Positions 7,222-16,380 of a DNA stretch of 64,000 nucleotides are shown here, one piece after another; position 1 is the stretch's first letter; the number at the start of each line of letters is the position of its first letter. The notes beneath the pieces were generated by a model. It was not told the origin of the DNA. It did not search any database and saw only the letters and a program-made list of their open reading frames with translations. The DNA lies in NCBI RefSeq assembly GCF_014699005.1, contig NZ_JACWZY010000015.1, forward strand, positions 1 to 64,000, read 5' to 3'. This stretch comes from Spirosoma profusum. Lineage in GTDB: Bacteria; Bacteroidota; Bacteroidia; Cytophagales; Spirosomataceae. Made by a program: the position numbers and the translations under genes.

Positions 7222-9789
7222 ATGACACAAGTTTTCAAGACAGCATTTTTTTTAGGGTTAATTCTCTTACCCCGCTTTTTATCTGCCCAAAATGCCCCTG
7301 TTATTAACTCAACCATATCGGGCAAAGTAGTCGATGCACGCACCAGGGAACTGTTAATTGGCGCGACGGTAACCATCAAAGGCATCACCAACGGATCTAC
7401 AACAGATGTAAATGGACAATTCAATTTGATTACTGCCCAAAAACTGCCTTTTACGGTAGTTATTTCGTTTGTCGGCTATCAGACGAAAGAAGTTGTTTTG
7501 AGCGACAATAACGTAGAGATTCCACTTGAAGAAGCCGCTAATCAGCTAGACGACGTAGTGATTACCTCCCGGCGTCGGTCAGAGTCATCGCAGAACGTAC
7601 CGATTCCGATTTCGATTGTCAGTGGCAGCCGGGCTGAAGACGCGGGTGCATTTAACGTAAACCGATTAAAAGAACTGGTGCCTACCGTACAGTTATATGC
7701 GTCGAATGCCCGGAATACTACGTTAAACATTCGTGGCCTTGGCTCTACGTTTGGCTTGACCAACGACGGTATTGATCCCGGCGTCGGCTTCTACGTTGAT
7801 GGCGTTTACTACGCTCGTCCGGCGGCTACGGCACTCGATTTCATTGATATTGAACAGGTTGAAGTGTTACGTGGTCCACAAGGAACGCTGTATGGAAAAA
7901 ACACAACGGCTGGCGCCTTCAACATCACGACGCGCCCCGCTGCGTTTACGCCGGGCGGAAGTTTTGAATTGAGTTATGGCAATTACGGGTTCATTCAGGC
8001 CAAGGGGTCGCTGACTGGCCCTCTGAGCAAGAAACTGGCGGCTCGGGTGTCGTTTACGGGTACGCAACGTAACGGTACGTTCTACAATGTGCATACCCAA
8101 CTTCCCATCAACGACATTAATAACATTGGTGTGCGGGGTCAACTCTTGTATACCCCCTCCGACAACGTAAAGATTACGATCATCGGCGATGTTTCTGATC
8201 AGAAACCGAATGGATATGGCTATCCAGTTGCTGGGGTTGTTACGACAAAACGGGCTGCTTATCGTCAGTTCAACGCCATTATTGCCGATTTGAATTACAA
8301 ACTTCCCTACTCAAGTGCGTTTGAACGTGTCGTTGACCTGGATACGCCTTCAAAAGCGGATAACAAGCTAGGCGGAGTATCCTTAAACGCCGACATAAAA
8401 ATCGGTAATGGTACGTTAACCTCAACGACTGCATGGCGTTACTGGAAATGGGGGCCGCTGAACGATCGCGATTATATCGGCTTACCCGTTTTCACCATTT
8501 CGGCTGGTAACTCGGTGCACGATCAATGGTCGCAGGAAATACGTTATTCGGGAAAAATCTCGTCAAATGTAAGCGGTGTTATTGGCCTGTTTGGCCTTTG
8601 GCAGGACCTTAAATCCGACCCCGTACAGACTGAAGAAGCCGGTTCTGCCCAATGGCGTTTTGCCCAAAGCTCAACCAGCGCCCTCTGGAAAACCCCCGGT
8701 CTGTTTGATAACTTCGGCATCCGCACTACCAACCGAATTCGGAGTACAGGTTTAGCCGTTTTCGGCCAGGTCGACTGGGCAATATCGGATAAACTACACG
8801 TATTACCGGGCATCCGCTATAACTACGACAAGAAAATCGCCAACTACAAACGCGAAACGTACGGCGGTTTGCAAACGACCGATGCTGCTTTGATCGCGTT
8901 AAAAAATGGCGTTTACACCAATCAGGCGTTTGATATCGATGCAGTAGAAGATAATTTTTCGGGTCAACTTACCCTGCAATACAGAGCCAGCGAGCGTTTC
9001 AATGCGTTCGGAACCTACTCCGTAAGCTACAAGCCTGTTGGGGTAAATATCGGTGGATTGCCAACGGCTAACGGCCAGGTATTACTCGATTTGGCGCGGG
9101 TGAAACCAGAGCACGTGACGCATTATGAATTTGGTATTAAAACCAAACCTACGCCCACCTCTACCCTGAACATCGTGTATTTTAACTCTGACATCAAGGA
9201 TTACCAAACCCAGGTACAAACGCCTGAACCTGGGGTAAACAGAGGTTATCTGGCAAATGCCGAGAAAGTTCGCGTGACGGGCCTTGAAGTGGATGGCAAT
9301 ATACGTTTGACGAACAACTTTACGCTCAATGGATCTGTCGCCTATACGGATGGCAAATACGTATCATTCAAAAATGCGCCCGTTCCACTCGAAGAAACCG
9401 GTGGCGAACAAGCTTTTAAGGATGTTTCGGGCGGAGCGCTGCCGGGTATTTCCAAATGGGCTGGTTCAGTAGGTGGTGAGGTAACGGCAAAAGGCAATCT
9501 GATTGGTTATAAAGGTAATTTCTTTGTAGGACTTGATGTTTTCTCGCGTTCCTCGTTTTCATCAAGTCCATCACCTTCTCAGTATTTAAACATCGACGGA
9601 TATACATTGGTCAACGGTCGAATTGGTTTTAGAGCGTCAACCGGAATTTCCTTCTTTGTCTGGGGACGGAACCTGCTCAACACGGACTATTACGAACAAT
9701 TGCTGGCCGCTCCGGGAAGCGCTGGTCACTATGCCGGAATCGTCGCTGATCCACGTACCTACGGCGTTACGTTGCGCTACGTATTCTAA
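7222..9789 (+). CDS. TonB-dependent outer membrane receptor
   Basis: 855 residues. A signal peptide ends near FLSAQ (about residue 22). A carboxypeptidase-regulatory-like beta-sandwich follows (SGKVVDARTRELLIGATV to the end of the VGYQ motif, about residues 30-110). The plug domain (about 115-240) contains LNIRGLGSTFG, FYVDGVYYARP and VEVLRGPQGTLYGKNTTAG. A 22-strand type barrel ends in VTLRYVF with terminal Phe. The plug resembles iron-complex and small-ligand receptors rather than SusC, and no SusD follows. A strong terminator lies 40 nt after the stop, so it is probably transcribed alone. Ligand unknown. Confidence 0.9.
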   Translation: MTQVFKTAFFLGLILLPRFLSAQNAPVINSTISGKVVDARTRELLIGATVTIKGITNGSTTDVNGQFNLITAQKLPFTVVISFVGYQTKEVVLSDNNVEIPLEEAANQLDDVVITSRRRSESSQNVPIPISIVSGSRAEDAGAFNVNRLKELVPTVQLYASNARNTTLNIRGLGSTFGLTNDGIDPGVGFYVDGVYYARPAATALDFIDIEQVEVLRGPQGTLYGKNTTAGAFNITTRPAAFTPGGSFELSYGNYGFIQAKGSLTGPLSKKLAARVSFTGTQRNGTFYNVHTQLPINDINNIGVRGQLLYTPSDNVKITIIGDVSDQKPNGYGYPVAGVVTTKRAAYRQFNAIIADLNYKLPYSSAFERVVDLDTPSKADNKLGGVSLNADIKIGNGTLTSTTAWRYWKWGPLNDRDYIGLPVFTISAGNSVHDQWSQEIRYSGKISSNVSGVIGLFGLWQDLKSDPVQTEEAGSAQWRFAQSSTSALWKTPGLFDNFGIRTTNRIRSTGLAVFGQVDWAISDKLHVLPGIRYNYDKKIANYKRETYGGLQTTDAALIALKNGVYTNQAFDIDAVEDNFSGQLTLQYRASERFNAFGTYSVSYKPVGVNIGGLPTANGQVLLDLARVKPEHVTHYEFGIKTKPTPTSTLNIVYFNSDIKDYQTQVQTPEPGVNRGYLANAEKVRVTGLEVDGNIRLTNNFTLNGSVAYTDGKYVSFKNAPVPLEETGGEQAFKDVSGGALPGISKWAGSVGGEVTAKGNLIGYKGNFFVGLDVFSRSSFSSSPSPSQYLNIDGYTLVNGRIGFRASTGISFFVWGRNLLNTDYYEQLLAAPGSAGHYAGIVADPRTYGVTLRYVF

Positions 9790-9831
9790 GTTAATAAAAG
9801 GGGAATGTACCTAAATCCTTAACCGACCTCT

Positions 9832-9887
9832 TTGCGCTGACAACCTGCGGAACGTAGCATGAACCGCAGTTGTCAGCGCAACTTTTT
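9832..9887 (+). terminator. Rho-independent terminator after the TonB receptor
   Basis: TTGCGCTGACAA (9832-9843) pairs with TTGTCAGCGCAA (9870-9881) and CTGCGG with CCGCAG inside it, followed by CTTTTTT. The 13-nt loop contains the octamer AACGTAGC. Confidence 0.85.
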
Positions 9888-9926
9888 TAAAGAGTACTTC
9901 AATCAACCATAAATCAACAAAACGTC

Positions 9927-10523
9927 ATGGCAACACAAGATCAGAGTCAGGTACTACAGGAAGTGCTGAGTGCTAATGAAGCTTACGTGAACGGGTTCGG
10001 CGATAAGGGCGAGTTACCGCTGCCGCCGGGTCGTCATTTTGCCATTTTGACCTGTATGGACGCCCGCCTTGATCCCGCTAAATACGCCGGTCTTGCCGAA
10101 GGCGACGCGCACGTAATACGTAACGCGGGTGGCCGTGCCAGCGACGATGCGATACGTTCGCTCATTATTTCGCACAAGTTATTGGGCACGAACGAGTGGT
10201 TTGTGATTCACCACACAGATTGCGGTATGGAGCTTTTCACCGACGACATTATCCGTGGTCTGCTGAAAAAAAGCCTGAAAACAGCCACTGTCGATGCCAG
10301 CGGCTGGCGCAACGTAACGGAAGAAGGCGGCTCGGATGAAGCCAAATTTGTTTCCTTTCTGACGTTTACGAACTTAGCTGACAGCGTAACGGAAGACGTA
10401 CAACGTATCAAAAGTCATCCGCTGGTGCCAAACGATATTGTTGTTTACGGCTACATCTACGACGTTAAAACCGGTAAACTTATCGAGGTTCCCGAAGCAA
10501 ATCTGGCCGGTCGCGTAAACTGA
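9927..10523 (+). CDS. Beta-class carbonic anhydrase
   Basis: 198 residues, interconverting CO2 and bicarbonate in the cytoplasm. The zinc site is recognisable: Cys43, Asp45 and Arg47 in CMDAR, and His96 and Cys99 in HHTDCG. The conserved VIRNAGGR loop follows. The length suits a small beta-CA of the compact type. No signal peptide is present. It sits between two TonB receptors but has terminators on both sides, so it is probably monocistronic. Confidence 0.92.
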   Translation: MATQDQSQVLQEVLSANEAYVNGFGDKGELPLPPGRHFAILTCMDARLDPAKYAGLAEGDAHVIRNAGGRASDDAIRSLIISHKLLGTNEWFVIHHTDCGMELFTDDIIRGLLKKSLKTATVDASGWRNVTEEGGSDEAKFVSFLTFTNLADSVTEDVQRIKSHPLVPNDIVVYGYIYDVKTGKLIEVPEANLAGRVN

Positions 10524-10555
10524 ACGTAGTACCCGATTTTCTATACTTTTTCCCA

Positions 10556-10605
10556 AAAGCTGTTTGCGTTTGTACCCAACAACGTAAACAGCTTTGCTGT
10601 TTTTA
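10556..10605 (+). terminator. Terminator after carbonic anhydrase
   Basis: AAAGCTGTTT (10556-10565) pairs with AAACAGCTTT (10586-10595), followed by GCTGTTTTT. Confidence 0.7.
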
Positions 10606-10748
10606 GCGTATTAGTAATTACTTTCCGGTCGTATATACGTTTAACGGAAGAACGAAACGATATCAAAAAATAACATTTTGATTTTCAATTGGTTATTCTT
10701 TGTTGTTTTCACTCACCCTACCGTTTACTCAACTTTTGCAACCCAACT

Positions 10749-13604
10749 ATGAAGAAACTTATTCTATTTTTTGCCTTTTTTTTACTGGCTACATCGCTGG
10801 CGCAGGCGCAGGCCAACCTGGCCGGCATTGTTACCGACGCCAACGAGCAGCCACTGGCGGGCGTAACCATCCTCGTGAAAGGCACGAATACCGGTACGAC
10901 CACAGGTACTGATGGCCGGTTCACACTACAGGCGCCGGGCGAGGTACCACTCACAGTCAGCGCATCGTTTGTGGGGTATGAGCGTAAAGACGTAGCAGTA
11001 GTTGGTAGTAATTTCCGGAATATCGTTGTGAGGCTCAACAAAGAACCAATCCTGACCGACGAATTCGTTACTGCCGCCAGTCGGATTCCCGAAGAAATTC
11101 AGCGCGCATCGGTGTCGGTCGAGAAGCTCAGTACCCGACAGTTTCAGCAGTCGCCCGCGTACAGCCCGTTCGATGCGCTTCAAAACGTAAAAGGGGTCGA
11201 CGTACTGACTCAGAGTATTACGTTCAAATCCATCAATTTGCGCGGGTTCGGGGCAAATAACAACAACCGATTTTTGCAGCTGACCGATGGCATGGACAAC
11301 CGTTCGCCCGGATTGGGATTCGGTTTTGGGAACGTAGCGGGCATCTCGGACTTAGACGTAGCGGATATTGAACTCATTCCGGGAGCTTCGTCGGCTCTCT
11401 ATGGCCCTGATGCGCTTCAGGGATTGATGCTCACTTCCAGCAAGAACCCGTTTACGTATCGCGGACTGAGTGTTCAGCTCAAGGGTGGCGTCAATAACGT
11501 AGCGAAAGCGGGTATGTCGCCCAAACCATTCGGCGATGTTGCCATTCGATACGCACGCCAGTTCGGAACGCGCTTTGCCCTGAAAGTGAATTTCCAGCGA
11601 TTCATGGGTACCGATTTCATTGCCGACGACTACAACGACCGTTCGACCCGCGCCCGTGCCAACTTTTTCGCCACCGATCCCGCCCGTGGTGGACAAGCAA
11701 CGAGCATTGGTTATCAACGCAATAACAACCCAAACACGAATTTTCAGTACGACGGCGTAAACGTATACGGAGACGACATCAATTCGGGTGGGGCCTTCAC
11801 GTTTCCGGCAAACTACGCCAATCTGCCCTTACAGAATCGACTGGTAACCCGCACTGGCTACACCGAACTGGACGTAGTGGGCAACGATGGCAAGGTGTTC
11901 AACAATCGGGCGAACGTATCACTCCATTACAAACTTCCGGGCGATATGGAGGCTTCGCTGGGTTGGTATTATGGCAATGGTAATTTTATTCGCACAGCCA
12001 GCTATCGGGAGTACTTTCCAAATTACCAGCGACATCAGTTCAAGGCGGAATTGAAAGGCAAACACTTTTTTCTGCGGGCCTACACCACCCAGCAGCAGGC
12101 CGAAGCCTGGAGTATTGGCCAAACAGCTACTGCCATCAACAATAGTTGGAAATCAATCGGGCAATGGGCCACTGAATTTGGCCTGGCTTTCATCGAAAAC
12201 AAAGTGAGCGTTGGCGAGTCTCGTCTCACCGCCGACCGCAATCGGTATCTGCCCGGTACGTCCCGATTCAATGCCGTGCGCGATGCTTTTGCCAATACGT
12301 ATAATACGGATACGTTAGCCGGGTTTCAGGGTGCCCGAGGAACGCGGTTCCGCGATAATTCGACCTTGTGGCATTATGAAGGGATGTATAATCTGACCGA
12401 TATTGTGCAGGTGGCCGAAGTAATTGTCGGCGGAAGCGTTCGGCACTACGGCCTCAACACGGGAGGCACGGCCATTACGTTAAAAAGCGACGGTTCGGAG
12501 TACACCATTAACGAATACGGCGCTTATGTGCAGGCATCCAAAGAGTTACGTATCAGTTCCACCGTTACCGTAAAACCAACCCTGGCGCTACGTTACGACA
12601 AGAACCAATATCTGAGCGGAGGTTTTACCCCACGAGCGTCGGCGGTTGCAAGTCTTGGCACACATCATTTTCGGGCTTCCTGGCAAACGGCTTTCCGGAA
12701 TCCGGCACCGGGCCAATTATTTTTGGTACCGGCAGCGGGACGTAGTGGCGAGGTTGGCGGATTGGCGATAGCAAGCGCAGCCGCCGACTTAACGCGCAGA
12801 CCCGCTTATCTGGAAAGTGACGTACGGGATTTTGCAACCAAACTAATAACAGAAGCCCAGTTACGCAGTCGTGCATTTCAGCCCACTACGTTCACTACGG
12901 AGAAAATACAAACTTGGGAAGTAGGGTATAAATCGCAGATTCAGAATCGGTTGTTCATCGATGCATTCTACTTTCATAGCAAATACACCCATTTTATTGC
13001 CGCCCAAACGTATTACCAATTTAATAGCGGCCAGGTTAGCGATTTTGCTACGAATGCCTTCCGAACCCTGCAAATTAATGCCAACAGCCAGAACGAGTTG
13101 TTTGTCGATGGCGTCTGCGTCGGACTCGATTATAGCATTGGACACGGATTCATCCTGAGTGGCAATTACGTTCACCAGGTTGGCTCCATAACGCTACGTG
13201 ACGCCCAGGGAAACGTAGTGAACGACAACGCTGGTCAACCGATTATAAAACGGAAAATGAGCAACCCGGAAGTCGTTCAAAAAGGCCGGAATTTCTTTAA
13301 TACCCCCGAAAATCGCTATAATCTCAGTCTGGCAAACTCCCGAATCACCGACCGGCTCGGTGCTACGTTGTCCTATCGCTGGACGGGGACGATGTGGTAC
13401 GAACAGGGCATTACGGCTGGTGATGTCTGGCTACCTTCCTGGAGTACTGTAGATGCCCAGGTTTCCTACAAACTACCTCAGTTTAAATCGGTGGTAAAAG
13501 TTGGGGGTACCAATCTGCTCAATAACTACTACGTTCAGGGCTACGGACTGGCACGTATCGGCGGAATGTATTACGTAAGCGTTACCTTTGACGAACTAAT
13601 GTGA
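10749..13604 (+). CDS. TonB-dependent outer membrane receptor, large
   Basis: The ATG at 10749 is preferred over the in-frame ATG 60 nt upstream because it begins a typical signal peptide (MKKLILFFAFFLLATSLAQA). The product is about 951 residues. A carboxypeptidase-regulatory-like domain (ANLAGIVTDANEQPLAGV, about residues 22-105) is followed by a plug (SINLRGFGANNNNRFLQL; IELIPGASSALYGPDALQG) and a long beta barrel ending YYVSVTFDELM. The last residue is not aromatic, which is a little unusual. No SusD-like gene follows. The ligand is not evident. Confidence 0.88.
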   Translation: MKKLILFFAFFLLATSLAQAQANLAGIVTDANEQPLAGVTILVKGTNTGTTTGTDGRFTLQAPGEVPLTVSASFVGYERKDVAVVGSNFRNIVVRLNKEPILTDEFVTAASRIPEEIQRASVSVEKLSTRQFQQSPAYSPFDALQNVKGVDVLTQSITFKSINLRGFGANNNNRFLQLTDGMDNRSPGLGFGFGNVAGISDLDVADIELIPGASSALYGPDALQGLMLTSSKNPFTYRGLSVQLKGGVNNVAKAGMSPKPFGDVAIRYARQFGTRFALKVNFQRFMGTDFIADDYNDRSTRARANFFATDPARGGQATSIGYQRNNNPNTNFQYDGVNVYGDDINSGGAFTFPANYANLPLQNRLVTRTGYTELDVVGNDGKVFNNRANVSLHYKLPGDMEASLGWYYGNGNFIRTASYREYFPNYQRHQFKAELKGKHFFLRAYTTQQQAEAWSIGQTATAINNSWKSIGQWATEFGLAFIENKVSVGESRLTADRNRYLPGTSRFNAVRDAFANTYNTDTLAGFQGARGTRFRDNSTLWHYEGMYNLTDIVQVAEVIVGGSVRHYGLNTGGTAITLKSDGSEYTINEYGAYVQASKELRISSTVTVKPTLALRYDKNQYLSGGFTPRASAVASLGTHHFRASWQTAFRNPAPGQLFLVPAAGRSGEVGGLAIASAAADLTRRPAYLESDVRDFATKLITEAQLRSRAFQPTTFTTEKIQTWEVGYKSQIQNRLFIDAFYFHSKYTHFIAAQTYYQFNSGQVSDFATNAFRTLQINANSQNELFVDGVCVGLDYSIGHGFILSGNYVHQVGSITLRDAQGNVVNDNAGQPIIKRKMSNPEVVQKGRNFFNTPENRYNLSLANSRITDRLGATLSYRWTGTMWYEQGITAGDVWLPSWSTVDAQVSYKLPQFKSVVKVGGTNLLNNYYVQGYGLARIGGMYYVSVTFDELM

Positions 13605-13611
13605 ACAGTTG

Positions 13612-13692
13612 TTACGCAGCGATGCACGGAGAAGACACAGAGATTCCCAGAGTTTTAATTTTTCTCTATGAATCTCTGTCCTCGCTGCGTAA
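13612..13692 (+). terminator. Long imperfect hairpin between TonB receptor and DUF2628-like gene
   Basis: TTACGCAGCGA (13612-13622) pairs with TCGCTGCGTAA (13682-13692), and inside it ACAGAGATTC (13637-13646) pairs with GAATCTCTGT (13670-13679). The CACAGAGATTC-type sequence looks like an interspersed intergenic repeat. It may also act as a terminator. Confidence 0.55.
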
Positions 13693-13711
13693 AAGCTAAC
13701 TATAAAACCCC

Positions 13712-14200
13712 ATGAATCCATACCTCCCCTACTTCTTTGGCCCCCAGGCAGAGTACTACGTTCAGGCATCCGAAGAGATAGAAACAGGCAAAGTACAGTT
13801 TAATGGCGCGGCTTTTCTGGCAGGTGTTCTCTGGATGGGGTACCGGAAAATGTACGGGCAAGCTTTCATTACAGCAGTCATTATTTTCGCTGAAAACCTG
13901 GCAGAAGAGTTGATCTTCCCTCCCAAAAATCAGGCTGGTAACTCTTCTGCTATCGTAACAATACTAATTAACCTGCTCGTCGGTTTTATCAGCAATCGCC
14001 TGTATGTCAATCACGCAACACGCCGGGTAAACCGCATTCTGGCCGAAAATTCAGGCGCTTCACAGGAACGACTGACGGATTTAATCAGTCAGCAAGGCGG
14101 AGTAACCTGGTACGGGCCGTTTATAGTCTTGGGGATTATTCTTGTAACGGCATTCGTTTTTACCCTCATAGCCGAAAGTCTGGGCGTTAAGCTGGCATAA
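13712..14200 (+). CDS. DUF2628-like small membrane protein
   Basis: 162 residues. The segment FNGAAFLAGVLWMGYRKMYGQAF (split here as FNGAAFLAGVLW then MGYRKMYGQAF) is typical of DUF2628 proteins, where an aromatic-rich helix is followed by a YRKMY motif. About three to four transmembrane helices are visible (near residues 35-55, 80-95 and 135-158). A short charged loop lies near residues 95-125. The biochemical role of the family is unknown. It ends at a perfect bidirectional terminator shared with the convergent gene. Confidence 0.6.
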   Translation: MNPYLPYFFGPQAEYYVQASEEIETGKVQFNGAAFLAGVLWMGYRKMYGQAFITAVIIFAENLAEELIFPPKNQAGNSSAIVTILINLLVGFISNRLYVNHATRRVNRILAENSGASQERLTDLISQQGGVTWYGPFIVLGIILVTAFVFTLIAESLGVKLA

Positions 14201-14205
14201 CCCGT

Positions 14206-14248
14206 AATACTTGCTGGCTTCGTGTTAATGGCAAAGCCAGCAAGTATT
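14206..14248. terminator. Bidirectional terminator
   Basis: AATACTTGCTGGCTT (14206-14220) and AAGCCAGCAAGTATT (14234-14248) form a perfect 15-bp stem with a 13-nt loop between convergent genes. Confidence 0.85.
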
Positions 14249-14272
14249 ATCGAATTTGAGCGAGTTCTAAAT

Positions 14273-15016
14273 TCACAACGTAGCAACCTGGTGCAAACCC
14301 CACTGCTCCACAATTTTTCCGTTACTCAAACGGAAAATGTCATAGAACGTAGTGATTTTCTTTCCCTGTCTGCTTTCGTACTGAATCACTACGAAATCAG
14401 CTTCCCCAATGATTCGTGCTACGTTACCAATCGTCAGTGACTCCGACTGTTGTTGCCAATACATTGATAGTCCATCAAGACCATTAGCTATGTCGGATCG
14501 GTGCTGAATGAGGTTATGCGCCACAAAATCGGGCAGTACGCTAAAGTCTCTTTTCACAAGAACCTGCTGATAGAAAGCTTTTACAATTGCTTTATTATCA
14601 GCCGTTAGAGTGTCATCGTCAAGGGGCATTGGTCCGTCCATGAGCGCGTTTCCATTCAGGCTTGTATCAGATTGGTCCTGCATGGCGTCCCAGTGCTCAA
14701 CAATTTTCCCACCCTCTAACCGGTACAAATCAAGTACCGCTTTCTGACGTCCGCCCCAATCGAAACTCATATTGGTAATAACGTAATCGCCCTCTGCCAG
14801 AAGTCGCATAAAAGGAGGTGATGAACTAGCCGGTTTAGGCATTTGCTTCATCATTGCTAGGGCTTCCAACAACCCTGCTTTTCCTGGTTTTACTACTAGA
14901 CTATGCTGGATGTAATCTTCAGAAATAAGTTCATCTGCAAAAGCAATATCGCCCTGTGCGACGGCCCGCCGATAGAAATCACGTATAATGGATTTATTTA
15001 GAGACTCTTGTTTCAT
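14273..15016 (-). CDS. Protein with two SnoaL-like (NTF2-fold) domains
   Basis: 247 residues from the ATG at 15016. The frame stays open for a further 42 codons upstream, but that part would read through a strong hairpin and has no protein-like character. The two halves are repeats of one module: SIIRDFYRRAVAQGDIAFADELISEDYIQH in the first, AIVKAFYQQVLVKRDFSVLPDFVAHNLIQH in the second (each quoted only for its pattern: helix, then xxYIQH or xxLIQH). This is the pattern of SnoaL-like ester cyclase-type proteins. Each half continues with a GDYVI/ADFVV strand and an R-L-x-G-K-I-V-E-x-W ending. Substrate unknown. Confidence 0.75.
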   Translation of the reverse strand: MKQESLNKSIIRDFYRRAVAQGDIAFADELISEDYIQHSLVVKPGKAGLLEALAMMKQMPKPASSSPPFMRLLAEGDYVITNMSFDWGGRQKAVLDLYRLEGGKIVEHWDAMQDQSDTSLNGNALMDGPMPLDDDTLTADNKAIVKAFYQQVLVKRDFSVLPDFVAHNLIQHRSDIANGLDGLSMYWQQQSESLTIGNVARIIGEADFVVIQYESRQGKKITTFYDIFRLSNGKIVEQWGLHQVATL

Positions 15017-15032
15017 AATTAATGTGTTTGAA

Positions 15033-15061
15033 GGCTCCGACAGGCTCTGGCTGTCGGAGCC
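15033..15061 (-). promoter_or_regulatory. Strong hairpin in the leader of the SnoaL-like gene
   Basis: GGCTCCGACAG (15033-15043) and CTGTCGGAGCC (15051-15061) form a perfect 11-bp GC-rich stem with a 7-nt loop. It ends only 16 nt before the ATG on the reverse strand. There is no T tract on either side, so a plain terminator is unlikely. A translational or attenuation role is possible. Confidence 0.5.
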
Positions 15062-15284
15062 TATTGCTACCGAATAAACTAATTCGCTTTTGAAAATAGA
15101 ATGAATTGGCTGCTTCAGGTAAAGCAGCGAGGGCCGAAACACGTACTACGTATCAGCAGCTACGTTCGGCAATTAGGAGTGGTATGTGATGCGAACTTTC
15201 AGGGTGGTAAAGTTAACAAATCTCGAAATCTGTGGAAAAACGACGTAGCATTTTTACTTTTACAGCCGAACAACCCCAATTCTT

Positions 15285-16307
15285 ATGAAATACTTTTCCG
15301 CACTTTTTCTTCTTGGCAGCCTCGTATTTATCAGTTGCAGTACGTCGAAAAACGCTACGTCGGCAACACAGGACGGGAAAGCGGTTACCAATATTGCTTT
15401 TGGTTCGTGTAGTAAGCAGAGTTTGCCGCAGCCCCTGTGGGACGACGTAGTGGCTCAAAAACCTGACCTGTGGATTTGGCTCGGCGATAATATTTACGGT
15501 GATTCGGAAAGTATGGATACGCTACGTGCCAAATACGCACTACAGAAATCGAATCCGGTGTATCAGCAACTACGTCAATCGGCGAAAATTATTGGCGTGT
15601 GGGATGACCACGATTATGGCGTAAACGACGGCGGCAAAGAGTATCCAAAACGAAGAGAGAGTCAGCAAGTTATGCTCGACTTTCTGGACGTACCGACCGA
15701 CAATCCACTACGTAAGCAGGAAGGCGCTTATTCGTCGCATACGTTTGGCCCGGCAGGAAAACGGGTAAAAGTAATTTTGCTGGATGCCCGTTATTTCCGT
15801 GATCCGTTGAAGAAAGAAGACAAAAAGAACGTACCCGACCCAACGGGCGATATTTTGGGCGAAACGCAATGGAAATGGCTGGAGAGCCAACTAACCAATT
15901 CCGACGCCGATGTGCATATCATCGGTAGTGGCATTCAGGTTCTTCCCGACCAGCATGTGTACGAAAAATGGGCCAATTTCCCGACGTCCCGCCAGCGACT
16001 TCTGGACATTATCGGCAAAACCAAACCGAAAGGCGCTTTTTTCATCAGTGGCGACCGGCACATGGCCGAAGTGTCGAAGGTGAGCGTACCAGGATTAGGG
16101 TATGAACTATACGATATTACCAGCAGCGGTCTTACGCACGTATCGGCCCCGCACGAAGAACCGAATCACTACCGCGTTGGCGATATGGTTTCCAAGCTCA
16201 ACTACGGCCTGATTACCGTCAATTGGGCATCGAAACCCTTAACAGCCACCATCCGCATCAATGGAGATGACCGTGCTACGTATCTGACGCAGGAAATTAA
16301 GTTCTGA
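15285..16307 (+). CDS. PhoD-like metallophosphatase lipoprotein
   Basis: 340 residues. A lipoprotein signal ends at LVFISC (Cys near residue 18). The domain matches the PhoD/alkaline phosphatase D family: IAFGSCSKQ, then WLGDNIYGD (metal-binding Asp/Asn), GVWDDHDYG (Asp-Asp-His), LLDARYFRD and ISGDRHMAEV (His). It should hydrolyse phosphomonoesters or phosphodiesters in the periplasm or at the outer membrane. It is shorter than Bacillus PhoD and lacks a Tat motif, as usual for Bacteroidota members. It appears monocistronic. Confidence 0.88.
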   Translation: MKYFSALFLLGSLVFISCSTSKNATSATQDGKAVTNIAFGSCSKQSLPQPLWDDVVAQKPDLWIWLGDNIYGDSESMDTLRAKYALQKSNPVYQQLRQSAKIIGVWDDHDYGVNDGGKEYPKRRESQQVMLDFLDVPTDNPLRKQEGAYSSHTFGPAGKRVKVILLDARYFRDPLKKEDKKNVPDPTGDILGETQWKWLESQLTNSDADVHIIGSGIQVLPDQHVYEKWANFPTSRQRLLDIIGKTKPKGAFFISGDRHMAEVSKVSVPGLGYELYDITSSGLTHVSAPHEEPNHYRVGDMVSKLNYGLITVNWASKPLTATIRINGDDRATYLTQEIKF

Positions 16308-16380
16308 GAAAACAACCGGGGAAAACTGCTACGTCCACCTATTCATGTTTTGTTCAGATACAGCCTTTATCGGCCTAATG

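Noticed and set aside
7095..7307. Short frame upstream of the first TonB gene
   Set aside because: It overlaps the signal peptide coding region of the receptor in another frame and looks like random coding.
10689..10748. Upstream ATG extension of the 951-residue TonB receptor
   Set aside because: The extra 20 residues precede a canonical signal peptide beginning at 10749 and would spoil export.
15017..15142. 42-residue N-terminal extension of the SnoaL-like protein
   Set aside because: It is encoded across a strong hairpin and does not resemble the family, whose module starts right at the chosen ATG.
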